Source: Cryptosporidium bovis | Lineage: Eukaryota; Apicomplexa; Conoidasida; Eucoccidiorida; Cryptosporidiidae | Length of the DNA: 64,000 nt | Direction of reading: 5' to 3' | NCBI GenBank assembly: GCA_009768925.2 | Contig: VHIT02000027.1 | Coordinates: 124,001-188,000 of the forward strand | Part shown: positions 19,109 through 27,831 of the stretch, piece by piece | Numbering within the stretch: position 1 is the stretch's first letter | Layout: each line of letters opens with the position of its first letter | Program-made: the position numbers and the translations under genes | Notes under the pieces: generated by a model | Databases searched by the model: none | What the model saw: the letters and a program-made list of their open reading frames with translations, nothing else | What the model was told of the DNA's origin: nothing

Positions 19109-21090
19109 TTGTGCGGTATAATATCATTGCTATCTTTATATTCTCTTTTGTTTTTTTTAATCACAGAAAGGTATGTACTTATAATTCCATTCTGAGACGA
19201 TATTTCGTGATTTAATACGTCTTCAGAACTTAAACCAGCCAATTCTTCATTCCTTAAGTCGTGTATATTACGGTTTACATTCGCATTACTTGCATTTAGT
19301 GTTAAAGTGTTACAAACGTTGCGTATAATTGGGGATACGCTTCTGTTTAACAAATACAATTCCCAAAGACCAAAATTCGCTGAAATATATGCTCCCATAT
19401 TTGGTATAAAATCTGTATTCTTTGTATCGGTATTTAATTCGTTTTCACTGCTATTCTTAAAACTGCATGGTAGATTTGTATTTTTTAATATATATGAGTT
19501 TATATCAGATCTGTATGACCATAATTCTCCATTTACTTCACTTAGAATATCTGAAACAAAGCTATATTCTTTATCGTTTTCATTTAGCGATAAAATAGGA
19601 AATAAAACATTTCTCTGTCTATTTATTAATACATTTACCAAAGAGATTATCCAAATGGTATCATTTGCTGCTGTAAAAACCGAAATTCTTATTAGTTTTT
19701 TAATAAAGCAACACAATACGGTTATTGGGATCAGTGGTGACATCAATGATACTGAAATTAGGTTAAATAGTCTTCCTCTTGTTTTTAGAAAAAATATTGG
19801 AGGGCTTATAATTTCGTATAAACGACGGTAATAGCCTGTGCTAATGTTTTCATTGTCACTACTCTCAAGATAAGAACTCTCACTCAACCTGTTGTTTGTA
19901 ATAAGGTAGAAAATTCCAGACAGTGAAATAATAGAAAGTGATAGCTTGTCCATATCATCAATTCTATCTCCACTATTATAAATTCCATCATAACAACTTT
20001 TGAATATGTCAGCAAGTTCAAGAGGATTAGATATAATCTGAATAACAGTTTCTGAAACATATTCCAAAGCACTCTTCAAGATTTGAATATGAACTGTTTG
20101 ATCAATACAGTTACCTTTACTTAAAATAAGTTTGATGAAAGACAGCCATAACTTTTGGTAAATAATTCTATATTCTTTATCGAACTTTTTGACTTTTTCA
20201 ATATATTTTTCATCCTCAATAATACCTAAAGTAAACAATAAATCATCTCCCATAATTTCCTCATCTTGAAATTCTTCATCTACTCTTGGGGCACTTAATT
20301 TAATTAGTATATAGTAAGTCCTGATTAATATTGTTGTTAACCTATCTAACGTTTTAACACTATTCTTATCCAATTGCTTTTGTTCAGAATTTATGAATTC
20401 AGGGATATTCCCAGAAATGCATTTTTCAATTAAGTTATGTATATGTTTTAAGAAAAAACACCTTAAATCCTTGAACTTGTTAATATATTCACTTAACAAT
20501 AAATTTTCAATGGTGAAAGTTTCATTAGGCATACTTATTTTGTTGTCTAATATTATCTTTTTTAATTCGTCTTCTCCCATAGAACTTAGCAAGATACATC
20601 TGATAATGTACGTGCTCACTGAAACAGGGTAGTTCAATACATTGTTAAAATTACCTTTGTCCTTTATGTTCCGATACTCTCTAATTAATATATCATCTTT
20701 TAGCCATTTAAAGAGTGATTGAATAACATAAATTCTCAACTTTTTCCTGTTTGAATTTATACAAATCATAAACACCTCATTTTTTAGTAATTCATCACTT
20801 CCTTCAGGTGTGATTCCCATAACAATTGAGAATATTCTCAAACAAAATTTGACACTATCTCTTAACTTTACTATTGGTTCGCAGTAATTTAAATTTGTAT
20901 CTGTAGATCCAAGGTAGTTATTAGCATTACCCAATAGATCAATAGGCGTTATTTCCATATTTTCTTTCTTAATATCTGAAATAGTTTTGTTTATATCCTT
21001 CAATATGTTTATTATTGTCACCGACTTTAATTTTCCCGTTTTACAAGCCTCTAGTAGGTTGTCAATAAGTTGATTGCAAATCTTATTCAT
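19012..21090 (-). CDS. NOC4: Nucleolar complex protein 4 (CBF/MAK21 domain)
   Basis: NOC4 pairs with NOP14 in the nucleolus and is needed for 18S rRNA processing and 40S export. The 692-residue protein is helical throughout. The C-terminal CBF/MAK21-like part has SIISLSGIFYLI, YYRRLYEIISPPIFFLKTRG, RLFNLISVSLMSPLIP and GLWELYLLNRSVSPIIRNV, in the same order as human NOC4L. The N-terminal 400 residues are diverged. The extreme C-terminus is Ser-rich and lies on DNA also used by the archaemetzincin gene on the other strand. It is divergent from FAP7, another 40S factor. Confidence 0.85.
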   Translation of the reverse strand: MNKICNQLIDNLLEACKTGKLKSVTIINILKDINKTISDIKKENMEITPIDLLGNANNYLGSTDTNLNYCEPIVKLRDSVKFCLRIFSIVMGITPEGSDELLKNEVFMICINSNRKKLRIYVIQSLFKWLKDDILIREYRNIKDKGNFNNVLNYPVSVSTYIIRCILLSSMGEDELKKIILDNKISMPNETFTIENLLLSEYINKFKDLRCFFLKHIHNLIEKCISGNIPEFINSEQKQLDKNSVKTLDRLTTILIRTYYILIKLSAPRVDEEFQDEEIMGDDLLFTLGIIEDEKYIEKVKKFDKEYRIIYQKLWLSFIKLILSKGNCIDQTVHIQILKSALEYVSETVIQIISNPLELADIFKSCYDGIYNSGDRIDDMDKLSLSIISLSGIFYLITNNRLSESSYLESSDNENISTGYYRRLYEIISPPIFFLKTRGRLFNLISVSLMSPLIPITVLCCFIKKLIRISVFTAANDTIWIISLVNVLINRQRNVLFPILSLNENDKEYSFVSDILSEVNGELWSYRSDINSYILKNTNLPCSFKNSSENELNTDTKNTDFIPNMGAYISANFGLWELYLLNRSVSPIIRNVCNTLTLNASNANVNRNIHDLRNEELAGLSSEDVLNHEISSQNGIISTYLSVIKKNKREYKDSNDIIPHNYIEDSDLSSFNINKSSEKFFTNSDSELLALI

Positions 21091-21228
21091 ATTAAATAAA
21101 CTTATTTGTTACTAATGTTAAAATTTAAGATAATAAATATTATTCTGCTCTGGAAGATGCTAAGGTGGAACTAGAAGGAAATTTTCTAGATGGCCTTTAA
21201 GCAGTCTTATGTCAAAAAATAACCATTC

Positions 21229-21244
21229 TTGGCGCATTTGGCGC
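21229..21244. promoter_or_regulatory. Tandem TTGGCGC boxes between NOC4 and FAP7
   Basis: Two direct TTGGCGC copies start 9 bp apart in the 232-bp divergent promoter. They lie about 140 bp from the NOC4 ATG and 80 bp from the FAP7 ATG. Confidence 0.55.
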
Positions 21245-21322
21245 TTCATTTTAATTATGAACAGGGATTAATAATCATCCTAATAGTCAGAACCTACGGA
21301 ATAATAATAAAATCACGCAGAA

Positions 21323-21865
21323 ATGGCAGAAAGCTGCATTAAAAAACCAAATATTTTGGTTATTGGAACTCCAGGTACTGGTAAAACTGCACTCTGCAAG
21401 AAGTTGTCGAAAAAATTAAATGGATATAAAAGAATTGAGTTATCGAAAGCTATAAAAAAACACAGACTTTATTACGAGTGGGATGACAAAATGAACGCAA
21501 GTATATTTGACGAAAAATTAGTTCGCAAATTTCTAAAGGTAATAATAAACAAGTACAATTCAAAGAATATAGGAATAATTTTGGATTTTCACTCTACCAA
21601 CTTTATTAGTAATAAGTGGTTCGATATAGTGGTATGTTTGAACTCAGAAACACAAGTTCTATATGACAGGCTTAAATTAAGAAAATACTCTGAGGATAAA
21701 ATTAGAGAGAACGTTGAATGTGAAATTTTTAAAGTTGTAAAATATGATGCTGAAGAAATATTTGGAGAACATAAAATTATGGAATTGTCAAGCAACACGA
21801 TCAAAGATCAGAGCTCTAACATTCAAATAATAACTAGTGCAGTTAGAGATTTTGAAAAATGTTAG
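21323..21865 (+). CDS. FAP7: FAP7/AK6 adenylate kinase-like ATPase
   Basis: This small nuclear P-loop NTPase (hCINAP, AK6) acts with Rps14 in late 20S pre-rRNA cleavage and has adenylate kinase activity. Walker A GTPGTGKT is at 15-22. WDDKMNASIFDEKLV matches the YDEEYDCPILDEDRV segment of human AK6, and ILDFHS matches VDYH. VLYDRLKLRKYSEDKIRENVECEIF matches [25 protein letters not shown]. The length of 180 is standard. The start is the first ATG. It is transcribed divergently from NOC4. Confidence 0.93.
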   Translation: MAESCIKKPNILVIGTPGTGKTALCKKLSKKLNGYKRIELSKAIKKHRLYYEWDDKMNASIFDEKLVRKFLKVIINKYNSKNIGIILDFHSTNFISNKWFDIVVCLNSETQVLYDRLKLRKYSEDKIRENVECEIFKVVKYDAEEIFGEHKIMELSSNTIKDQSSNIQIITSAVRDFEKC

Positions 21866-22226
21866 CTTTTATGTCCCTTTGGTCTTACACTATTTAGCAT
21901 TTGAAATGGATTTTTTTATAGATTTGTTGCCCGCCCAATTTTCTGACATGAAAAACTATTTTTGTGGACAAGTAAAAGGCTGCATCCACGTCTCTGATAG
22001 TTAGAGATCTCATTATATTTGTCATAAAGGATCCAACGGCTTTATCAAGAATCTAAAACATATGTGTGCCCTTATTCATTCTTTCGGAGAATAGTGTAGA
22101 GTCAGGTAATGTATTAATACCGTAATTAATGTTAAATTGTGCTTAAGAATAATTTGGTTGAAGTTACTTCGGAGACTAACAAAATAAAGATTAGAGATTC
22201 TGCACTTTCAATCTCGGTTTACCAAA
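21866..22226. other. Intergenic region upstream of 367-aa orphan
   Basis: Two plus-strand genes flank it. It contains a GCCCGCCCAA string (21929-21938; reverse TTGGGCGGGC, E2F-like) and a small hairpin near 21996-22013 (TCTCT...AGAGA). There is no coding frame. Confidence 0.45.
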
Positions 22227-23330
22227 ATGGATATTCAAAATGAAATACATGAAGTAGTTTTTTTGGAGAACCTTGACTCTGATTCTTTACATCTCCAAAA
22301 TAAGAGCATTGAAAATTCATATCACGACATTTCACTAAAGGAAAATTTTCCTATTAACGATAAAAATGCACAATCTAACATGATAAATTCATACTCAAAT
22401 AGTCAATTGAATGGAAAATATTATTCTAAAACTAATAACATTCATTGTTGTATACAAAATAATATACATGATAATTATAATGAAAATGGGTACCAGGCAA
22501 TTAAAGAAGAGAATTTAGCCTTAAACACAATCGATTATTCATATACAGAAAGTAAATGCAATTATTTTCCTGGATATAAAAACTTTAGATTGGAGTGGGA
22601 TAAGGATACTGATTCCCTCTATATTATTATACCATCTGTAGACAGTTTAGATCATTGGATGATGCTATTTTTGCAACCAATAGGTATTACAAATGACTCT
22701 TTTTGTTTGAAAAATTGTTGTACCGAAGGTAATTGCGATTTTAAAATAAGGCTTGATGACGAGAGACTTCTGTTATATCCGGATTTGCTTAAGGACATTT
22801 CTGAATTTATAAGCTTACAGAGTAAACTATGGAGCAATTACGTTTCTACAGTCGTTATGAGAGACAGGGATTCTATTGATAATTTTATTCAAAGCAATGG
22901 ACATTTTAGTAATAATTCAACAGAAAATTGCTATGAGCAAATATATAGTTGTCATAAACTTCCAAATATAAACGTATTTTTGAATGATGTTCAAAATGAA
23001 TTAAGCAGTGACAATTTTATAGAAGATAACAGACTCATATGTTGTGAGAAAGAGATCTCCCAGAACTGTTCCGTTATTTATGATTACAAACAATGTTCCA
23101 GACCTAACAAGTATTATTATGGTTTGGATTTAAGTGCATGTAAATTAACTACAGCTGATTTACACCATAAAAGTGCTAACAGCATTGAACTATGCAATAA
23201 ATCAACACAACTGTCATGCCTAACTACGAACATATCTGATTCAAATATAACTACAGCTGATTCCACTATGATTCCTGTTTTGACATCAGATAACTCGAAT
23301 AACGATGAAAGTTATTTCAATACAAACTAA
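22227..23330 (+). CDS. Orphan Asn/Ser-rich protein, 367 aa
   Basis: I do not recognise this protein. It opens with ~110 low-complexity residues rich in Asn, Ser, His and Tyr. A more ordered block at about 113-215 follows (YKNFRLEWDKDTDSLYIII, DHWMMLFLQPIG, a KNCCTEGNCDFKIRLDDERL segment, SEFISLQSKLWSNYV). A polar Cys-containing tail completes it. A 15-bp direct repeat (TAACTACAGCTGATT) occurs at 23146-23160 and 23248-23262 and encodes repeated TTAD. It has no signal peptide or membrane segment. The ordered centre suggests a small folded domain; no function can be assigned. Confidence 0.6.
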   Translation: MDIQNEIHEVVFLENLDSDSLHLQNKSIENSYHDISLKENFPINDKNAQSNMINSYSNSQLNGKYYSKTNNIHCCIQNNIHDNYNENGYQAIKEENLALNTIDYSYTESKCNYFPGYKNFRLEWDKDTDSLYIIIPSVDSLDHWMMLFLQPIGITNDSFCLKNCCTEGNCDFKIRLDDERLLLYPDLLKDISEFISLQSKLWSNYVSTVVMRDRDSIDNFIQSNGHFSNNSTENCYEQIYSCHKLPNINVFLNDVQNELSSDNFIEDNRLICCEKEISQNCSVIYDYKQCSRPNKYYYGLDLSACKLTTADLHHKSANSIELCNKSTQLSCLTTNISDSNITTADSTMIPVLTSDNSNNDESYFNTN

Positions 23331-23485
23331 GTACTGATTGTTTATATTATCAGGGAAACAAGTGTTGTTTTTAAAATAGAAAGACAAGTAGTGTTTTATT
23401 TAAATAATTAATATATCTAACTTAAACTAAATTAGTACGAATAAAATAATTAAAAAATCACTTATTGAGACTTATTTGTTTTCCA

Positions 23486-23995
23486 TCATACTATTGAATC
23501 ATTGGTTTCAGATCTTGCATATATACCAGTAGCAATGTATCTTCTGATCTCTGCATTCTTTCTGTATAAAGGAATATACTCTTCTGGTCTATCTTCATTC
23601 TCAAAATATATTGCGCCACTTTCGGTTTTAACATAATCTTCTTCTTTTGGGGTGGAGTAATAACAACAAACAAGACTTAATATGACGCAAATAAGCACAA
23701 CAACAATAAGCACAACAAGAGTAAGTTGGTTAATTTGTGATGTAAAAGGTGCTTCATATTCAAGGTCTAACTTATACCATGAAAAATGTATAGGTTTGTC
23801 ATCTCTTTTTATTGGATTGTTATGAGCTTCGTAGTTTTCATTAATTATATCCCATGCATTTTTTTTATATCCAATGAATGAAACATAATTTAAGCTAGGG
23901 ATGGAATTTTCATTTTTGTTTGTTTTAAAATGATCAAGTGTCAAAAGTATAAGAACCGTTTTTATAAAAAAAATAATTCCCTGTTTAATGAACAT
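23486..23995 (-). CDS. Small membrane protein with signal-like N-terminus, 169 aa
   Basis: Not a recognised family. Residues 7-21 are hydrophobic and look like a signal peptide or anchor. Residues 22-88 are polar. A strong transmembrane helix at about 91-113 (QLTLVVLIVVVLICVILSL) is followed by two Cys and an acidic, Tyr-rich tail of about 50 residues ending RSETNDSIV. The layout suggests a type I protein with a cytosolic tail containing EEYIPLY. Surface or endomembrane location is inferred. It is divergent from MED31. Confidence 0.6.
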   Translation of the reverse strand: MFIKQGIIFFIKTVLILLTLDHFKTNKNENSIPSLNYVSFIGYKKNAWDIINENYEAHNNPIKRDDKPIHFSWYKLDLEYEAPFTSQINQLTLVVLIVVVLICVILSLVCCYYSTPKEEDYVKTESGAIYFENEDRPEEYIPLYRKNAEIRRYIATGIYARSETNDSIV

Positions 23996-24493
23996 GTTAA
24001 TTTATATGTAATACTCAGCAAATGCATATGTTTTTAATATAGGAATAATGATTCATCTTACTCAGATTAGAGAAAAAAGTTTAAATTTGTCTTCACTTTT
24101 ATATTATTTTGTTAGATTAAAGTGAAATACGTATAACACTTTACGCTTTCTATGCCTAACTCTATACAAAATATTATTTTCTAAAGAAGTTTTTATCTGA
24201 ATCAAATTAGAAGCTTTTATTGTTTGAGTGATCTTTTATTGGTTATTTTTTTGTGTGCCTGTTCACTAACTGCATCTATAATCAAATGAATTTTTTTTGG
24301 CGGGCACAGTATATATTAATCTCTATTCGGTTAAGTTGTATTTGTAATTATTCAATTAGAGATCGATAAATTTAGTCAAATATAGTTTGTTTGTGTAGTA
24401 TGAATATCTGAGAGCAATTCTACGATAATTTATTTAATTTGACGCATTCTTGCTTATTACTTTTAATCTTACCAGGTATTGGATTCAATTAAA
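23996..24493. other. Divergent promoter region, membrane protein / MED31
   Basis: AT-rich, with one canonical E2F consensus (24296-24304). No coding frame. Confidence 0.5.
24296..24304. promoter_or_regulatory. E2F consensus TTTGGCGGG
   Basis: It matches the textbook E2F site exactly and lies 190 bp upstream of the MED31 ATG, inside a T-rich run. Confidence 0.5.
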
Positions 24494-24868
24494 ATGCCAA
24501 CTGAAAATAGAGGTCAATTTAAAATTGAAGACGATGATGAAAACTTACGTTTTATGTTTGAGCTAGAGTTTGTTCAATGTCTCTCCAATCCTGACTATCT
24601 TCAATGGCTTTCAAAGGAAGGATATTTTGAGGATAAATCGTTTGTAAGGTATCTAAAATATTTATTGTACTGGTCTGAATTTCCATATGTGAAATACATT
24701 TCATACCCTTATTGTATAAGAATGCTAAGGCTTTTACAGGATGAAAGTTTCAGAAAAAGTTTAGAAAATGAGGAAGTGATTCAGATGATTCGTCATCAAC
24801 AAACCTTTCAATGGATATATTCTGATTTAAAGAAGGATGATGTTAACTACGATTATATGTTATTATAG
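24494..24868 (+). CDS. MED31: Mediator complex subunit 31 (Soh1)
   Basis: This Mediator subunit bridges transcription factors to RNA polymerase II. The Soh1 core is unmistakable: RFMFELEFVQCLSNPDYLQWLSKEGYF, FVRYLKYLLYW, KYISYPYCIRMLRLLQ and HHQQ-like RHQQTFQW. The length of 124 residues matches the family. The start is set at the ATG at 24494 (MPTENRGQF). Only a TTG lies further upstream in frame. It is one of the most conserved Mediator subunits, notable in a group with few recognisable ones. Confidence 0.95.
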   Translation: MPTENRGQFKIEDDDENLRFMFELEFVQCLSNPDYLQWLSKEGYFEDKSFVRYLKYLLYWSEFPYVKYISYPYCIRMLRLLQDESFRKSLENEEVIQMIRHQQTFQWIYSDLKKDDVNYDYMLL

Positions 24869-25373
24869 AAAGCATATTCAACGCTACTTCATTATTTTGT
24901 TGTTATTTTATAATTTAAATTCATATTGTTGTGTTTCTCTCCATTTTATTAGTTCAAATACAATTATTGAATGCAAAATCCTTTCCAAGAAAATAGGTTT
25001 GTGTTTTATAATTTTCTTGCTTAAATATGGTAATAAACAATTATATTCATAATTTGGGGACTCGAATTTTGCTTTTGTTCAAATGCAACGTTTTCTAATT
25101 ATTCATATAACCAATTGAAGGTACATATCAATCTGTAGTGCCAAAAAATATATGCACGAATATCTTTTTCTTGGAAGTATGTATTCAAGTCAAATGCAAG
25201 TGTAACATGAGATAAATAAAAGGGTTAAACCAAATTACAAAGATATTTAAAATTTAATATATTTTGGTTGAAATAATCATTGATAAATATAACGTTAATA
25301 TACTAGATCGATAGTTATTTTCTGTTTTAGAAAAAGGTAATTGTTAATTATTTAAGCAACATTAAAATTTGTT
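24869..25373. other. Convergent intergenic region, MED31 / golgin
   Basis: This is the 3' flank of both genes. It is very AT-rich. A TTG-start hydrophobic frame around 24837-25052 is not convincing. Nothing else is seen. Confidence 0.5.
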
Positions 25374-27236
25374 TTAGGTATTTCTTTCAATCTCAGAGTT
25401 TAAAAAGTTATAAAACATATCAGCAAAACCTAAATTTTGATTTGGTTCTCCGGAATTAGATTCTGGTTTCTTTTTATTTCTAGGGTCGCATGCAAGATAT
25501 CTTAATTTTTCATCCTCTGAAATACCTATTGCATCACATAATAGATCAAATAAGTCATTTCTATACCTAGGTCTAGAATCCTCTTCATGATATTTTTGAA
25601 TCAATTGTAATATGAATCTTTTATCTATCATATATTCCTTCTGTTCGTTCTTTATTGATTTTATTTGTTTTATCATTTCCTCATTCGAATCAAATAAATT
25701 CTTATTATTTTCTTTTAGTTCGGAAATACTTTTTTCTAGGATATTTTTTTCTTCACTTAACTTTTCAGTTTGAACTTTCATATTTTCAACTTCTTTTTGA
25801 AAAGAGTCGAGTTCATTTAATCTAGAAATAAGTTTTCTTTCATTTGTTCTAGCTTTTTCAAGTTCAATTTCATATCTATTATTAATTTGGTCTTCCTCAG
25901 TTTGGTATCCTTCAATTATACTGGTTAAATTATTAATATGTTCATGCAACTTGTCAAGCTCATCTTTAGTATTCTCTTTTTCTGATATCATATCATTTAA
26001 GTTTTTAATAAGACCATTTCTTTCATTCTCAAGTTCTTCTATCCTTTTTATATCAATTTCACTTTTTCCATTTGACTTATCTTCTAAATTAAATTCAAGT
26101 CTCTTGTTTTCTTCTTTAAGAGAACTAATTGTGTTTGAAAGTTCTGATATATGTTTCAAATTTTCAGATATTTCAATTTCATTTTTTTTAATCAAATTAT
26201 TTAGCTCGTCGTTATTTTCAATCAATTTACTAATATTTGATTCCTGGTCTGATATTTTACAATTAATTTGATCAATTTCATTGACGAAAGAAAGGATACA
26301 CTGTCCCAATAACACCGTAAATCCAAGAGAAAAGGGTTTGCTACTATCAAATAAAGTCCCCCTTAAATATGATTCATAGTGTGTTGGTGCTAGTTTGAGT
26401 ATTAATTCTTTATTATTTATGAGATCATTTCTAATGCCTTTCCAATCAGAGTAATATCCCTCTAAAATTCTACAAAGATCATCTATTGTTTTAATTTCCA
26501 TTTGAAATATTTTCTCAAGTTCTATAACGTGTTTTCTAGGTAAATTACCATCTGAAACGTCATTTTCATTGTTTATTCTAGAGTTGCCACTTTCATTATA
26601 TTCCAACTCCTCTGTTCCAATTGAATAGTCATCCTTTTCAGTCGAATAACTAAGTGAACCATCTTCTGAATTAATCAATTCTAGTTCACTGTCATTTCCA
26701 ATTATAGGTGCTTCTTCATCTTCTGAATTCCTTTCATCGATAATATCCTTTGATGCTCTGTTATCTTCTCTTTCACCAAATTCATCCTCCTTTGTGGCCT
26801 CTTTATTCATCTCCTCTTCACTAACCAAGTCGGATTCATCACTATATTTGGTTTTTAACATATCTGCAGACTTATCTCTAAACTTGAAGCGATCGTCACC
26901 GCTCTTTGATTTCGTTTCGTTTATAGTACCTTGAATAGAATCTGTTGAAATCCCACTAGATAATAAAGAATCTCCTTTTATATGGAATGGTACATTTAAA
27001 GTATGGTCTAGTTCCAGATTGTCTTTATCATCACTTCCTAGATAAAAATTATTATTCTTTTTACTATAAGAGAAATCTAAGTCATTCCCGTTGTTATTTT
27101 TCTTCGAATATTCATTATTATATTTAGTTTCACTGTGTATTTTTTCTGCATCTATTTGTATTTCAGTTTCATCCTCTAATAGTGCATCATTTAGTTCTTG
27201 TACTGCACCTTTTAGTGCTCCCCAGGCTGCTCTCAT
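25374..27236 (-). CDS. Golgin-like coiled-coil protein with GRAB-like C-terminus
   Basis: The 620-residue protein starts with a short amphipathic segment (MRAAWGALKGAVQELNDALL), like the openings of plant golgin candidates. About 200 acidic, Ser-rich residues follow. Next is a folded block near 240-320 (FSLGFTVLLGQCILSF) and a long heptad coiled coil at about 320-545 rich in Glu, Lys, Leu and Asn. The C-terminal KRFILQLIQKYHEED...RNDLFDLLCDAIGISEDEKLRYL resembles the Arf-binding GRAB domain of GMAP-210 and Rud3, where a Leu/Val-rich helix pair is followed by a D/E-E-Q/K-R box. A Golgi-tethering role is inferred. Confidence 0.55.
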   Translation of the reverse strand: MRAAWGALKGAVQELNDALLEDETEIQIDAEKIHSETKYNNEYSKKNNNGNDLDFSYSKKNNNFYLGSDDKDNLELDHTLNVPFHIKGDSLLSSGISTDSIQGTINETKSKSGDDRFKFRDKSADMLKTKYSDESDLVSEEEMNKEATKEDEFGEREDNRASKDIIDERNSEDEEAPIIGNDSELELINSEDGSLSYSTEKDDYSIGTEELEYNESGNSRINNENDVSDGNLPRKHVIELEKIFQMEIKTIDDLCRILEGYYSDWKGIRNDLINNKELILKLAPTHYESYLRGTLFDSSKPFSLGFTVLLGQCILSFVNEIDQINCKISDQESNISKLIENNDELNNLIKKNEIEISENLKHISELSNTISSLKEENKRLEFNLEDKSNGKSEIDIKRIEELENERNGLIKNLNDMISEKENTKDELDKLHEHINNLTSIIEGYQTEEDQINNRYEIELEKARTNERKLISRLNELDSFQKEVENMKVQTEKLSEEKNILEKSISELKENNKNLFDSNEEMIKQIKSIKNEQKEYMIDKRFILQLIQKYHEEDSRPRYRNDLFDLLCDAIGISEDEKLRYLACDPRNKKKPESNSGEPNQNLGFADMFYNFLNSEIERNT

Positions 27237-27628
27237 ATATTATAGTTCACGAAATATAATACTCTAATTAAAATATCAGTTTTGGGTCCAATAAAGCTAC
27301 AAAAGAGTATGTATATATGATATATATATCATGTATGTTAAGCGTGTTTATAGTTCGAAAAACTACATATAATTCTATTGATTTATAATCTCACTGTAGT
27401 TTTACCTTAAAAACATTTATATTATTGTTAATTATTTCCGCCTAATTTAGCTTATTTTTGTTTCCACACATTTAAGATAAATATGTAAGACCTTCTACTT
27501 GATAAATACAAGATTAAATTTATTTACACTTAACTTATGTCGGTTATATGTTTCTGACTCAGTTGAAATCCACAACTTGGCCTTAATTAAGTAAATGAAA
27601 AATGGGGCTTCAACCGTGCCACAAAAAG
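27237..27628. other. Intergenic region between golgin and tRNA-Gly
   Basis: It contains a 16-bp perfect palindrome ATGATATATATATCAT at about 27317-27332, upstream of the golgin start, and the pol III terminator of the tRNA at its right edge. No coding frame. Confidence 0.5.
27623..27627 (-). terminator. Pol III terminator of tRNA-Gly
   Basis: TTTTT on the minus strand starts two bases after the tRNA 3' end. Confidence 0.7.
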
Positions 27629-27700
27629 TGCGTGTATCGGGAGTCGAACCCGAGCCATCAGTTCGGAAAACTGAGATGCTAGCCGTTACACCATACACGC
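27629..27700 (-). tRNA. trnG(UCC): tRNA-Gly (anticodon UCC)
   Basis: A 72-nt cloverleaf reads on the minus strand. The acceptor GCGTGTA pairs with TACACGC, and the discriminator is A. The D stem is GTGT/GCAT with GU pairs, as in other glycine tRNAs. The anticodon stem TCAGT/ACTGA encloses the loop TTTCCGA, giving anticodon UCC. The T arm TCGGG-TTCGACT-CCCGA contains the B box. There is no intron. A T5 run follows the 3' end. Confidence 0.95.
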
Positions 27701-27831
27701 CCACAGGGTCTCCGCTACTCACTAGGACTGCTATTATAAGTTCGAAAAAAATACAAAATAATCAACATCTCCACAAGGGTGAAGTTTATAATCAGTAAGG
27801 AAAAAAATATTAAAATGGTGGTAATCTAGAT

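Noticed and set aside
27495-27798. Small frames on both strands across the tRNA-Gly gene
   Set aside because: They result from tRNA sequence. The cloverleaf, B box and terminator explain the region better.
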